Shown piece by piece: positions 52,579-61,294 of a stretch of DNA of 64,000 bases. The notes beneath the pieces were generated by a model. It searched no databases. It saw only the letters and a list, made by a program, of their open reading frames with translations, and was not told where the DNA came from. Location of the stretch: contig NZ_AYWX01000001.1 in the NCBI RefSeq assembly GCF_000502875.1, forward strand, positions 166,527 through 230,526, written 5' to 3'. The stretch comes from Mesorhizobium sp. L2C084A000 (GTDB taxonomy: Bacteria > Pseudomonadota > Alphaproteobacteria > Rhizobiales > Rhizobiaceae). Numbering within the stretch: the stretch's first letter is position 1; every line of letters starts with the position of its first letter. Both the position numbers and the translations under genes were made by a program.

Positions 52579-53664
52579 CTAACCTGGCAGCACCGGGCAA
52601 TTGGCGCCACGGCGCAGGCTGATATGCGCCACGTCGCCGACCTGGAATTGAAAACCCTCGGCCTGGCGCGGCGCGTCTATGACAACAGGTGCCCCCCGCC
52701 CGAGTTCAGCGTGCAGACGCAACGTGCGGCCGTGAAAGACGATGCTGTTGACGCGTGCCGGCGCTGTGCCGGGCGCGGCCTCGGTCATCGCCAGGAGATC
52801 TTCCGGCCGCACGCCGACGGTGTGCATGGCATCCTCGGCGAGAGCTTCGCCGGTTTCAGAAATGGCCTCCAGCGGCAGGGCGCCGGCGGCGAAGCGCAGG
52901 CGATCGCCGTCTCGGCCAACGAAGCGCGACTGCAGGAGATTCATGGTGCCGATGAAGCTCGCCACAAACTTCGTGGCGGGCCGGTCATAAAGTGTGGCCG
53001 GCGGCGCAATCTGCTCGATGCGGCCCTTGTTCATGACGACGATGCGGTCGGAGATCGACAGCGCTTCGGTCTGGTCGTGGGTGACCATGACGAAGGTGGT
53101 GCCGAGCCGCGACTGCAGCCGCTTCAGTTCAACCTGCATCTGTTCGCGCAGATGCGCATCGAGCGCCGACAACGGCTCGTCGAGCAGTAGCACGCGTGGT
53201 TCGCAGACGATGGCACGCGCCAGTGCGACACGCTGGCGCTGGCCGCCCGACAGTTCGGAGACGCGGGCGCCAAGCTTGTCCGCGAGGCCGACCATGTCAA
53301 GGGCTTCGCCGGCGCGCTTTGCCTGTTCGGCTCCAGACAGTTTGCGCAGCGATAGGCCAAAGCCGACATTTTCGGCGACATTCATGTGCGGGAACAGTGC
53401 GTAATCCTGGAACACGGTGTTGACCGGCCGGTCGAACGGCCGAAGGGCCGTGATATCGCGACCATCGAGCAACACCTTGCCGCTCGACGGGCTTTCGAAA
53501 CCGGCGATGACGCGCAGGCTGGTGGTCTTGCCGCAACCCGACGGCCCGAGCAGCGTGACAAACTCGCCGCTGATAATGTCGAGATCGACGGCGTCGAGCC
53601 CGACGATGCCGCCAGGAAAAATCTTCGAGACCGCCTGTAGCCGCACAAGTGGATCAGGCGCCAT
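52579..53664 (-). CDS. Polyamine-type ABC transporter ATP-binding protein (PotA-like)
   Basis: A 361-residue ATPase. Walker A is LLGPSGCGKTTSLRVIAGFE near residue 39, Q-loop NTVFQDYALFPHMNVAENVG near 84, signature VSELSGGQRQRVALARAIVC near 134, Walker B LLLDEPLSALD near 158, and the H-loop VMVTHDQTEALSI near 190. A C-terminal TOBE-type domain follows, as in PotA/MalK proteins. It is the last gene of the polyamine operon; its ATG at 53664 overlaps the XRE-cupin regulator by 11 bases. It would power the two permeases at 55387-57137. Confidence 0.93.
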   Translation of the reverse strand: MAPDPLVRLQAVSKIFPGGIVGLDAVDLDIISGEFVTLLGPSGCGKTTSLRVIAGFESPSSGKVLLDGRDITALRPFDRPVNTVFQDYALFPHMNVAENVGFGLSLRKLSGAEQAKRAGEALDMVGLADKLGARVSELSGGQRQRVALARAIVCEPRVLLLDEPLSALDAHLREQMQVELKRLQSRLGTTFVMVTHDQTEALSISDRIVVMNKGRIEQIAPPATLYDRPATKFVASFIGTMNLLQSRFVGRDGDRLRFAAGALPLEAISETGEALAEDAMHTVGVRPEDLLAMTEAAPGTAPARVNSIVFHGRTLRLHAELGRGAPVVIDAPRQAEGFQFQVGDVAHISLRRGANCPVLPG

Positions 53665-54262
53665 CGCGAACCTCGGATGGCTTCGTGGTGTTGACCCAGA
53701 GGATATGGCAACGCTCGGCGCCTGGATTGCGGAAGGCATGCAAAAGCGTGCTCTTGAACGCAAAACTGTCGCCGGTCTTCAGCACGTAATTTGTCGAATC
53801 AACCACCAGTTCGACCTCGCCGGCCAGCACGAAGCCGAATTCATGACCGGCATGCGCATAGGCCTCCGCGGTGCCGCCGCCGGCTTCCACCGTCACCAGC
53901 ATGCCGGTCAGCGTCGCGCCCGGCGGCGACAGCAGCGCCTTGGCAATGCCTTCCGACTTGACCGGGATTTGCCGTCGCTTGTCGGCACGCACGCAATAGA
54001 GATCGTTGACGGCATCGTTGCCGTCGGCGATCAGCGCCGACGGCTCGATGTCGAGGGCGGCGGCGAGCGGCCAGATCACCTTGACGCGCAGCGAGGACAT
54101 GCCGCGTTCGATCTGGCTCAACGCACCGATCGACACGCCGGCTTTTGCCGCAAGATCGGCCAGCGACAGGTTGCGCTCCAGCCGCAGCGCCCGCACGCGC
54201 CGGCCGACCCGCACATCGGCATCGTCCTTCGGCTTCTCAGCAGCTTCGTCCAGTATGTCCAT
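53654..54262 (-). CDS. XRE-cupin regulator (PuuR-like)
   Basis: A 202-residue regulator joining an N-terminal HTH_3 domain (VGRRVRALRLERNLSLADLA then KAGVSIGALSQIERGMSS, residues about 20-75) to a C-terminal cupin (GTAEAYAHAGHEFGFVLAGE near 130, TGDSFAFKSTLLHAFRNPG near 165). This layout matches PuuR, the putrescine-responsive repressor. It lies inside the transport operon between the binding-protein and ATPase genes. Candidate operators TTTCA-N6-TGAAA lie at 57175-57190 and 58565-58580. ATG at 54262 has GGGA upstream. Role as polyamine sensor is an inference from context. Confidence 0.9.
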   Translation of the reverse strand: MDILDEAAEKPKDDADVRVGRRVRALRLERNLSLADLAAKAGVSIGALSQIERGMSSLRVKVIWPLAAALDIEPSALIADGNDAVNDLYCVRADKRRQIPVKSEGIAKALLSPPGATLTGMLVTVEAGGGTAEAYAHAGHEFGFVLAGEVELVVDSTNYVLKTGDSFAFKSTLLHAFRNPGAERCHILWVNTTKPSEVRDGA

Positions 54263-54331
54263 CAATTCCCGACCTCGTTTGCAGTGTCTCGGGTGACACC
54301 GCGTGGCTGACGCCGCGCGGTGCTCTAGGGT

Positions 54332-55402
54332 TCAGCCGCCTGCCTTGACCTTTTCGAACATCTTGGCGAGGTCGTCATTCTGTTTCATCGGTCCGGTGAA
54401 GATGGTGGTCTTCAGCATCACTTCCGGGTCGGATGGCAGCTGCAATTTCTCCAGCTCCTCCTTCGGCACGGTGGCAAAAGCGGAGCTCAGCGAACTGCCA
54501 TAGCCATAGGCCTCGATCAGGTATTTGCCGGAGTCGGCTTCCAGCCGGCTGTTGATGAAGTCATAGGCGAGGTCGACATTCTTGGCGTCCTTGAGCATGA
54601 CGAAGCCGCAGGCCCAGGTCAGCATGCCCTCCTTCGGCTTCATGAACTCGACCGGCACGCCCTGCTTCTTCAGCGAGGTGGCCGACGCGTTCCAGGTCAT
54701 GGCGGCGACCAATTGGCCGCTGGCCAGCGCCTGTTCGACGGAGGTCATGTCGGTGGTGTAATTGGAGAGCAGCGGGCGCTGCTCGCGCAGCTTCTCGGCC
54801 ACCTTGTCCATTTGCTCCGGCGTCATGTCGAACGGATTAACGCCGGCGAGCAGTGCGGCAACGACCGGCGTGTCGTGCACCGCGTCGATCGTCGCCATGC
54901 GACCGGCATACTGCTTGTCCCACAAAAGGTTCCAGCTCGCTTCCGGGTTCTTCACCAGGTCGGTGCGGTAGAGGATCGAGGTGTTGCCCCAGTCCCATGG
55001 CACCATCCAGACCTTGCCGTCGCCGGCCTGCAGGTCGGGCAGGTTCTTGAACACCGGGAAGATCGAGTCCCAGTTCTTGATCCGCTTGGTGTCGATCGGC
55101 TGCAGCAGGCCTTCCTTGTTCCAGCGCGCCACCTTGTCATAACAGGGATGCGCGATGTCGGGGCGGAAGCCGGCCTTGACCTTGGTGAAGGCGTCATCGT
55201 CGTCACCGAAGATCGAGGCCTCGACGCCGTCGGGGTGCGCGGCGAGGAAGCTCTTGTTGAAATCGGGCAGTTCATAGCCCGACCAGGTGAAATATTGCAG
55301 CTTGTCGCCGGCGAAAGCGACGGTCGACGACAGCGCCAGCGCGAACGCCGTCAATCCAGCGCAAACAGTCTTTGCAGAGATCGATTTCAGGTCGAATGCC
55401 AT
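54332..55402 (-). CDS. Periplasmic polyamine-type binding protein (PotD-like)
   Basis: A 356-residue extracellular solute-binding protein. The signal peptide (AKTVCAGLTAFALALSSTVA, cleavage after AFA) precedes KLQYFTWSGYELPDFNKSFL, characteristic of spermidine/putrescine binding proteins. Further on are GKVWMVPWDWGNTSILYRTD near 125 and TPEQMDKVAEKLREQRPLLS. It would capture the ligand and deliver it to the permeases. It overlaps the upstream permease gene by 16 bases and precedes the XRE-cupin gene. Exact ligand (putrescine, spermidine or related amine) is not decidable. Confidence 0.92.
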   Translation of the reverse strand: MAFDLKSISAKTVCAGLTAFALALSSTVAFAGDKLQYFTWSGYELPDFNKSFLAAHPDGVEASIFGDDDDAFTKVKAGFRPDIAHPCYDKVARWNKEGLLQPIDTKRIKNWDSIFPVFKNLPDLQAGDGKVWMVPWDWGNTSILYRTDLVKNPEASWNLLWDKQYAGRMATIDAVHDTPVVAALLAGVNPFDMTPEQMDKVAEKLREQRPLLSNYTTDMTSVEQALASGQLVAAMTWNASATSLKKQGVPVEFMKPKEGMLTWACGFVMLKDAKNVDLAYDFINSRLEADSGKYLIEAYGYGSSLSSAFATVPKEELEKLQLPSDPEVMLKTTIFTGPMKQNDDLAKMFEKVKAGG

Positions 55403-56256
55403 TGCAGTTCTCCTCTCTTGGTTTGTTTTGGTTGTGACGGATCCGCGGGCTTTGGCGCCGTGGCGGACAAGCCGCGATGGCGCAGGATTTCAGCCGCTGC
55501 AGCGATGATGAAGGACACAGCCAGGATCGACGTGCCCAGCGCCATCACCGTCGGCAGCGACTTTGGAAAACGCAGCTGGCTCCAGATGTAGAGCGGCAGC
55601 GTCGGCTCGGTGCCGGCCAGGAAGAAGACGACAATGAATTCGTCGAAGGAGATCAGGAAGGCCAGCATGAAGGCCGAAACGATGGCCGGCAGGCTGAGCG
55701 GCAGCATGATCCGCCGGAACGTCGTCCAGTCGGAGGCGCCGAGATCGAGCGCCGCCTCGCGAATGGTTTTCGGGATGGCGGCGAAGCGGCTGCGCATGAT
55801 CACCACGGTCGTCGGCAGCGCCACCAATATGTGACCGAGAACGATGGCGATGCGCGATGGCCCCAGACCAATGAGATTGATGAGGATCAGCAGCGATATG
55901 CCGACGATGACGCCGGGGATCAGGATTGGCAGCCGGGCGATGGCGCTGATGGTGGCGGCCAGCGGCGAGCGGCCGTAGAGGTCCATGTAGGATACGGTGA
56001 TGCCGCACAGCGTCGCACTCGTGGCGGCAATGGCGCCGATGACGAGGCTGTTCAGGAGTGCACCGGTCAGCGCCGAATTGCCGAACAAAGTCGCGTACCA
56101 TTGCAAGGTGAAGCCTTGCAGCGGAAACGCTGCCTGGATCGAGTTGTTGAAGGAAAACAGCGGGATCAGCAGCACCGGCAGATAGAGAAAGACCAGATAG
56201 GCGACGACGTAGACGCCGAGCCAGCGGCCGCCTCCCTGCGTGCGTGCAGCGCTCAT
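55387..56256 (-). CDS. Polyamine-type ABC permease (PotC-like)
   Basis: A 289-residue inner-membrane permease with six hydrophobic segments. The family loop for ATPase contact is IREAALDLGASDWTTFRRIM then LPLSLPAIVSAFMLAFLISF (EAA motif, near residue 175). It begins GVYVVAYLVFLYLPVLLIPL and FSFNNS, the PotC pattern. ATG at 56256 overlaps the PotB-like stop by four bases; its end overlaps the binding-protein gene by 16 bases. Confidence 0.92.
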   Translation of the reverse strand: MSAARTQGGGRWLGVYVVAYLVFLYLPVLLIPLFSFNNSIQAAFPLQGFTLQWYATLFGNSALTGALLNSLVIGAIAATSATLCGITVSYMDLYGRSPLAATISAIARLPILIPGVIVGISLLILINLIGLGPSRIAIVLGHILVALPTTVVIMRSRFAAIPKTIREAALDLGASDWTTFRRIMLPLSLPAIVSAFMLAFLISFDEFIVVFFLAGTEPTLPLYIWSQLRFPKSLPTVMALGTSILAVSFIIAAAAEILRHRGLSATAPKPADPSQPKQTKRGELQWHST

Positions 56257-57137
56257 GTGCGGCTGCCAAATCTGCGGTCGGCGAAACGCGCGACCAGCAC
56301 CACGCACAGGATGACCAGCATGACGGCGACGGAGAGTGCGGCGCCAAACGGCCAATCGTTGGCCTTGCCGAATTGCGCCTGGATCAGCGTGCCGATCATG
56401 GTGCTGGCCGGGCCGCCGACGAGCGCCGGCGTGACATAGTCACCGACCGTCGGCACGAAGACGACAAGGGCTGCCGCCAGCACGCCCGGCATCGAATTGG
56501 GCAGCACGACACGGCGGAAAGAGGTGAAGGGCCGCGCGCCGAGATCGGAAGCGGCCTCGATCAGCGATTTCGGGATGGTGTCCAGCGCCACGTAGATCGG
56601 CAGGATGGCAAAAGGCGCGTAGGCGTGCGCCAGCGTGACGACGACGGCGGCCGGCGTGTTGAGAAAGGCCAATGTCGGCTCGGACCAGATGCCGCTTTCG
56701 ATCAGCGCCGAGTTCAAAACGCCATTGTAGGCGAGCACGATCTTCCAGGCGAAGACGCGCAGGAGATAGCTGGTCCAGAATGGCAGCGTCACCAGAAACA
56801 GCAGAAGGCCGCGCCGCCGGCCGGCGTGGAAGGCAAGATAGTAGGCGACGGGATAGGCAGTGACGACGGTCGCCAGCGTGACCAGAGCGGCAATGATCAG
56901 CGAACGCAGCGTCACCGTCCAGTACAGCGGATCGGACACCACAGTTGCGAAGTTCGCCAAGCTGAAACCGGCACCGAGCAGCGAACCGTCATTGTTGCGG
57001 AAGGCGAGGAAAAGCACGAGGCCGAGGGCAAACAGGATCAGCAGGAAAGTGACCAGAGCGCCCGGGAGCAGCATGGCGACCCGGAAGCCCTGAGAAGACC
57101 GGGCCTCTGGCGCTGATGTTGCAACTAGGGTCGACAT
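56253..57137 (-). CDS. Polyamine-type ABC permease (PotB-like)
   Basis: A 294-residue permease: MLLPGALVTFLLILFALGLV first helix, TLPFWTSYLLRVFAWKIVLA near residue 125, and the EAA loop LIEAASDLGARPFTSFRRVV near 200 followed by VPTVGDYVTPALVGGPAST, typical of PotB. ATG at 57137 has CAGG upstream. A -35-like TTGACA with an operator palindrome directly after it lies at 57175-57197, so the transporter genes probably have their own promoter besides read-through from the oxidoreductase gene. Confidence 0.92.
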   Translation of the reverse strand: MSTLVATSAPEARSSQGFRVAMLLPGALVTFLLILFALGLVLFLAFRNNDGSLLGAGFSLANFATVVSDPLYWTVTLRSLIIAALVTLATVVTAYPVAYYLAFHAGRRRGLLLFLVTLPFWTSYLLRVFAWKIVLAYNGVLNSALIESGIWSEPTLAFLNTPAAVVVTLAHAYAPFAILPIYVALDTIPKSLIEAASDLGARPFTSFRRVVLPNSMPGVLAAALVVFVPTVGDYVTPALVGGPASTMIGTLIQAQFGKANDWPFGAALSVAVMLVILCVVLVARFADRRFGSRT

Positions 57138-57174
57138 CGACCTGCCTATCGGAATTTGAAATTGGCTTAGAGTT

Positions 57175-57197
57175 TTTCATATCCATGAAACTGTCAA
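57175..57197 (-). promoter_or_regulatory. Operator palindrome and -35 box before the polyamine transporter genes
   Basis: TTTCATATCCATGAAA (57175-57190) is a perfect palindrome of the form TTTCA-N6-TGAAA. On the minus strand TTGACA (57192-57197) lies directly upstream of it, so bound regulator would occupy the promoter spacer. A matching motif precedes the FAD oxidoreductase gene. Confidence 0.7.
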
Positions 57198-57239
57198 GCG
57201 GAATCCCAAACGGAAACCCATTGACAGGAATTGCTTTGG

Positions 57240-58520
57240 TCAGCGCTCCAACGCATCGAGCAGCCGGTACCAGGCGATGGTCGCGGCGACGCCGACTTGG
57301 CGGAAGGCGTGAAACGGGATCGGTCGGATCGGCGAGACCGGGAAGGGCAAATGCCTGGCGTCGCCACTTTGGAGATAGCCGGCGATGCGCTCGCCAAGAG
57401 CGGTCATCAGGCCGACACCACGACCCTGGCAGCCGACCACGGCGAGCAGGCCCTGCTCCGGCTCGTGGATGTGCGGCAGATGGTCCGGCGTCATCGCCAC
57501 GCGGCCGAACCAGCGCTTCTCGATGGCGATGCCGGACAGCATGGGATAGAGCCGCCGCAGCGCCCGCTCGAGATGCGCCCAGTCGCTGGCGCTCGTCGGC
57601 AGCGCCATGCGACCCCGCCCGCCAAGCACCAGCCGGCCGTCGGCGCTCTTGCGGTAGTAGACGAGGATGCGCCTGGAGTCCGACACCGCCTGCCCTTCCG
57701 GCAGGATCGGGGCCGCCTGACCGGACGACAGCGGTGCTGTGGCGATCTGAAAAGAATGCAGCGGCACGATCGTCTGCGCAAGGCCGGGGATCAGACCGTC
57801 CGTATGGGCGTTGGTCGCCAGAACGACCGCCTTTGCCTGCAATTCCAGGCCATTTTCGGTCGAAATACGCCAAACGCCGGCGGTCTTGGTGAGCCGCACG
57901 ACCTTTTCGCGCTCGGCTACCCTCACGCCAGCCGCGGTCGCGACACGGGCGAGTTCAGATGTGTAAGCGAGCGGATCGATAACACCGGCGCGGCGATCGA
58001 GCCAGCCGCCGAGATAGCCCTGCGCACCGGTCTTGGCCGCGATCTCCGCTGCGTTCAGCAACTGGACATCCGCGCCCCGTGCGCGCCATTGCCGGTCACG
58101 GTTTCCCGCCGCCTTCAGCGCGGCCTCGGTGTGCGCCGCCTGGATCCAGCCATTGCGAACGAACGGCACCGCCAGCTTCTCGTCGCGGATCAGCTCGAAC
58201 ACCGCATCGGCGGTCGACGCCGCAAAATTGACAAGCGCCTCGCCGCGCTCAAGGCCAAAATGCTCCAGCAGCCATTCCGGATCGTATTTCAGGCCGGGAA
58301 TGACCTGACCGCCATTCAAGCCTGATGCGCCCTGGCCGATCTCGCCGGCGTCCAGCACCTGCACCGACAGGCCAAGCCGGGCGGCATGCAAGGCGGTCGA
58401 TAAGCCCATGATGCCACCGCCAACAATGGCGAGATCGACACGTTCGCCATTGGGAAGCGATTGAAACGTGGAAGCTGCCTGTGGCTTGAGCCAGATCGGA
58501 TCGGAGAATGCTGTCGCCAA
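57240..58520 (-). CDS. FAD-dependent amine oxidoreductase (PuuB-like)
   Basis: A 426-residue D-amino-acid-oxidase-fold flavoprotein. The Rossmann motif is VDLAIVGGGIMGLSTALHAA near residue 28; GEIGQGASGLNGGQVIPGLK near 59 is typical of gamma-glutamylputrescine oxidoreductase-like enzymes. LATNAHTDGLIPGLAQTIVP near 235 and GCQGRGVGLMTALGERIAGY near 365 complete the flavin site. Encoded just upstream of a polyamine ABC transporter and a PuuR-like regulator, it probably oxidises a polyamine derivative (inference). TTG at 58520 has AGGTGA three bases upstream. A puuA-type ligase is not in the window. Confidence 0.9.
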   Translation of the reverse strand: MATAFSDPIWLKPQAASTFQSLPNGERVDLAIVGGGIMGLSTALHAARLGLSVQVLDAGEIGQGASGLNGGQVIPGLKYDPEWLLEHFGLERGEALVNFAASTADAVFELIRDEKLAVPFVRNGWIQAAHTEAALKAAGNRDRQWRARGADVQLLNAAEIAAKTGAQGYLGGWLDRRAGVIDPLAYTSELARVATAAGVRVAEREKVVRLTKTAGVWRISTENGLELQAKAVVLATNAHTDGLIPGLAQTIVPLHSFQIATAPLSSGQAAPILPEGQAVSDSRRILVYYRKSADGRLVLGGRGRMALPTSASDWAHLERALRRLYPMLSGIAIEKRWFGRVAMTPDHLPHIHEPEQGLLAVVGCQGRGVGLMTALGERIAGYLQSGDARHLPFPVSPIRPIPFHAFRQVGVAATIAWYRLLDALER

Positions 58521-58564
58521 GGGTCACCTGAATGCGCTGCGATTGGTGAAAATCCTAGTCAGAA

Positions 58565-58580
58565 TTTCACATTTTTGAAA
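58565..58580. promoter_or_regulatory. Operator palindrome before the FAD oxidoreductase gene
   Basis: TTTCACATTTTTGAAA has the same TTTCA-N6-TGAAA plan as the site at 57175-57190. On the minus strand it overlaps a possible -35 (TTTCAA) that lies 17 bases from TAGGAT (58552-58557). Confidence 0.6.
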
Positions 58581-58756
58581 GAGCACTCCGGCTTTCGTCT
58601 GTGGACTGCCGCCGAGGCGATCGGAGACCCAGAGTTCCGATCGCCTGCGACGGGATAGACCTTTGACGGGAATCCGGTGAAAGTGCCGCGCCGATCCGGC
58701 CGCCCACATTGACGATCACTTCGCCACATTGTCGATCACTCAGAGGACAGAGCGCT

Positions 58757-59914
58757 ATGACGAACCCGACCCACCTGCCCACCGAGGGCCTTTTTGTCGG
58801 ACGCGCCAGAGGTAGCGATGCCGCATACCCGCTGGTCGTCACGGTGCGCGATGGCACGGTCTTCGACATCACCTCGCGTGCGGCACCAACCATGCGAGAC
58901 CTTTGCGAGATGGCTGACCCCGCTGGGCATGTCCGCTCGGCCGAGGGCAGACCGATCGGATCGCTCGATGACATCGCCGCCAACAGTTTTGAGACCGGGC
59001 GCGATCCAGCAAAACCCTACCTGCTCTCCCCGGTCGACCTGCAGGCGGTCAAGGCATCGGGCGTCACCTTCGTCGTCAGCCTGCTGGAACGGGTGATCGA
59101 GGAACAGGCGCGCGGTTCGGCTGAAAAAGCCGACGCCATCCGCGCCGACATCGCAGGACTGATCGGCCACGATCTGTCGAAGCTGAAACCCGGTTCGCCC
59201 GAAGCGATGGAGATCAAGGCCAAGCTGATTTCGCGCGGCGCCTGGTCGCAATATCTGGAAGTGGGCATCGGCCCCGACGCCGAGATCTTCACCAAGTGCC
59301 AGCCGATGGCCTCGGTGGGCTTCGGCGCCGATGTCGGGCTGCACCCGGTGTCGACCTGGAACAATCCGGAACCCGAGATCGCCATGATCGCCGCCTCCAG
59401 CGGCAGGATCGTCGGCGCGACCATCGGCAACGACGTCAATCTGCGCGACGTCGAAGGGCGTTCGGCGCTGCTGCTCGGCAAGGCCAAGGACAACAATGCC
59501 TCGGCCTCGCTCGGTCCCTTCATCCGCCTGTTCGACGACAAATTCTCCATCGATGACGTCAAGCGCGCCGTCGTGCGCCTGAAAGTCGAGGGCGAGGACG
59601 GGTTCTCGTTGGAGGGCGCAAGCTCGATGGCCGAGATCAGCCGCTCGCCGGAGGAACTGGTCGCCGCGGCCATGGGGCCGCACCACCAGTATCCGGACGG
59701 GCTGGCGCTTTATCTCGGCACCATGTTCGTTCCGTCCAAGGATCGAGGCGAGAAGGGCAAGGGGTTTACTCACAAGGTCGGCGACATCGTCACCATCTCG
59801 TCGGAGAAATTCGGTGCGCTGGTCAACCGGGTGCGGCTTTCGCCCGACTGCCCGCACTGGACCTATGGCGCCAGCCATCTGATGCGGGAGCTAGCCAGAG
59901 CCGATCTGATCTAG
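58757..59914 (+). CDS. Fumarylacetoacetate hydrolase (FAH) family protein
   Basis: A 385-residue protein whose C-terminal half is an FAH fold: YLEVGIGPDAEIFTKCQPMA near residue 173, EPEIAMIAASSGRIVGATIG near 212 (metal-ligand Glu pair), NDVNLRDVEGRSALLLGKAK near 232, and HKVGDIVTISSEKFGALVNR near 348. The family hydrolyses or dehydrates 2-keto acids; in sugar clusters it often acts on 2-keto-3-deoxy sugar acids. ATG at 58757 has GAGGA about 10 bases upstream; an in-frame start at 58709 is unlikely. It precedes the sugar-type ABC genes by about 330 bases, suggesting a shared catabolic pathway. Confidence 0.87.
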   Translation: MTNPTHLPTEGLFVGRARGSDAAYPLVVTVRDGTVFDITSRAAPTMRDLCEMADPAGHVRSAEGRPIGSLDDIAANSFETGRDPAKPYLLSPVDLQAVKASGVTFVVSLLERVIEEQARGSAEKADAIRADIAGLIGHDLSKLKPGSPEAMEIKAKLISRGAWSQYLEVGIGPDAEIFTKCQPMASVGFGADVGLHPVSTWNNPEPEIAMIAASSGRIVGATIGNDVNLRDVEGRSALLLGKAKDNNASASLGPFIRLFDDKFSIDDVKRAVVRLKVEGEDGFSLEGASSMAEISRSPEELVAAAMGPHHQYPDGLALYLGTMFVPSKDRGEKGKGFTHKVGDIVTISSEKFGALVNRVRLSPDCPHWTYGASHLMRELARADLI

Positions 59915-60244
59915 CAACTGGTATCGTCGACGCCCTGCCAGGGCGCTACGGACCTGGTCCCGTGGGCGTAGGATGATCGCCGGCGTGACCCTTGTCGACG
60001 CAGGCCGCGTTCGCGCGACCCGAAACAATCACACCAATTATCCGACAGTCGGAAAATCACCTCAACTGATGCAATCTGATGGGACCGCTGATGACGACCC
60101 GTCAGGCGCCCACTACACCTGCAGATGGAGGCTTGCCATCCGTCGAAAAAGGGGATGCTCTGACGCATTCAACCGGCGCTGGCAAAAAGACGCTGAACAA
60201 GGGACGGATTTTGAACTGACCATCTACAAACGGGAGGAAATCAA
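59915..60244. other. Intergenic region with a 13-bp palindrome at 60041-60053
   Basis: No gene is supported in these 330 bases. TCCGACAGTCGGA (60041-60053) is a perfect palindrome with a single central base and is the only strong dyad here, a candidate regulator site before the ABC operon. The binding-protein gene has a strong GGGAGGA at 60232-60238. Confidence 0.45.
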
Positions 60245-61180
60245 ATGCTGACACGGCTAAGACTTGTTCTATACGGCCTGTTGGTGGCGCTGATGGTGAT
60301 ACCAGCAGCGGCACAGGCCAAGACGTTCTATTGGATTTCGCATGGCGGCCCAGCCGATCCGGTCTGGACTTACTTCCTGGCCGGCGCCAAGCAGTGGGCC
60401 AAGGACACCGGCAACACGGTCAACACCTCGTTCCACAATGGCGATGTGGCCTCGCAGCAAGAAGCGGTTCGCGCCGCCCTCTCCGCCAAGGCCGATGGTA
60501 TCGTCACGACGAGCCCTGATCCGGGCAGCCTGATCGAGATCGTCAAGGAAGCGCGTGCGGCGAAAGTGCCGATCATCAATTTCAACACGCCTGATCCGAA
60601 AGCCGACTTCAACGCCTATGTCGGCGGCGACAATGTCACCTTCGGCAAGCACTGGGCGCAATACCTGGTCGACAAGGGCCTGGTGAAGAAAGGCGACTTC
60701 GTCTGGATGCCGGTCGAAATCCCCGGCGCCACCTATGGCGTGCAGGAAGAAGAAGGCATCAAGAGCGTCTTCGAGCCGCTCGGCATCACCTATGAAATCA
60801 CCGAAGCGACGCTCGACCAGGCTGAAGTGATCAACCGCATGGTCGACTACCTCACTGCCAACAAGGCCAAGGTCAAGGCGATCATCGGCCTAGGCGATCT
60901 CGTCACCGGCTCGATCAAGCGGGTGTTCGACCAGGTCGGCATCAAGCCGGGCGAAATCCCGGTTGTCGGCTGGGGCAACTCGCTCGACACCACCCAGGAA
61001 GTGCTTAACGGCTATGTCAATGCCGGCCAGTGGCAGGACCCGCAGGCGACCAGCTATGTCGCGCTTTCGCTGGCCAATATGGCCGCCGGCGGCATTCCTC
61101 CGGGCTTCAACGTCATCACCGGCGCGCTCTACGAAAAAGACACCGCGCAGATCTACGACGACATCCTGTCCGGCAAGTAA
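60245..61180 (+). CDS. Periplasmic sugar-binding protein of an ABC importer
   Basis: A 311-residue periplasmic-binding-protein-like I (RbsB-type) protein. Signal peptide RLRLVLYGLLVALMVIPAAA (cleavage near AQA-KTF), then FYWISHGGPADPVWTYFLAG, VRAALSAKADGIVTTSPDPG near 75, KVPIINFNTPDPKADFNAYV near 108, and IPVVGWGNSLDTTQEVLNGY near 238. These are typical of CUT2 (ribose/xylose/inositol-type) systems. It is the first gene of an ABC set with 61295-63076, and a LacI-type regulator follows. The sugar is not identifiable by eye. Confidence 0.9.
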   Translation: MLTRLRLVLYGLLVALMVIPAAAQAKTFYWISHGGPADPVWTYFLAGAKQWAKDTGNTVNTSFHNGDVASQQEAVRAALSAKADGIVTTSPDPGSLIEIVKEARAAKVPIINFNTPDPKADFNAYVGGDNVTFGKHWAQYLVDKGLVKKGDFVWMPVEIPGATYGVQEEEGIKSVFEPLGITYEITEATLDQAEVINRMVDYLTANKAKVKAIIGLGDLVTGSIKRVFDQVGIKPGEIPVVGWGNSLDTTQEVLNGYVNAGQWQDPQATSYVALSLANMAAGGIPPGFNVITGALYEKDTAQIYDDILSGK

Positions 61181-61294
61181 CATCCAATCTCAACAGTCGC
61201 GGCCGCCCAACGGTCGCGACTGACTCTCCATTTCGCCGAGCCCTTCGCACGCGATGTGCAACGCTCAGCCTTCCACTCATGTCGCGGATTGCCT

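Noticed and set aside
59973-60251. 92-codon plus-strand frame before the sugar-binding protein
   Set aside because: It has no family sequence, overlaps the strong ribosome-binding site and start of the binding-protein gene in another frame, and lies in a region that looks like a promoter.
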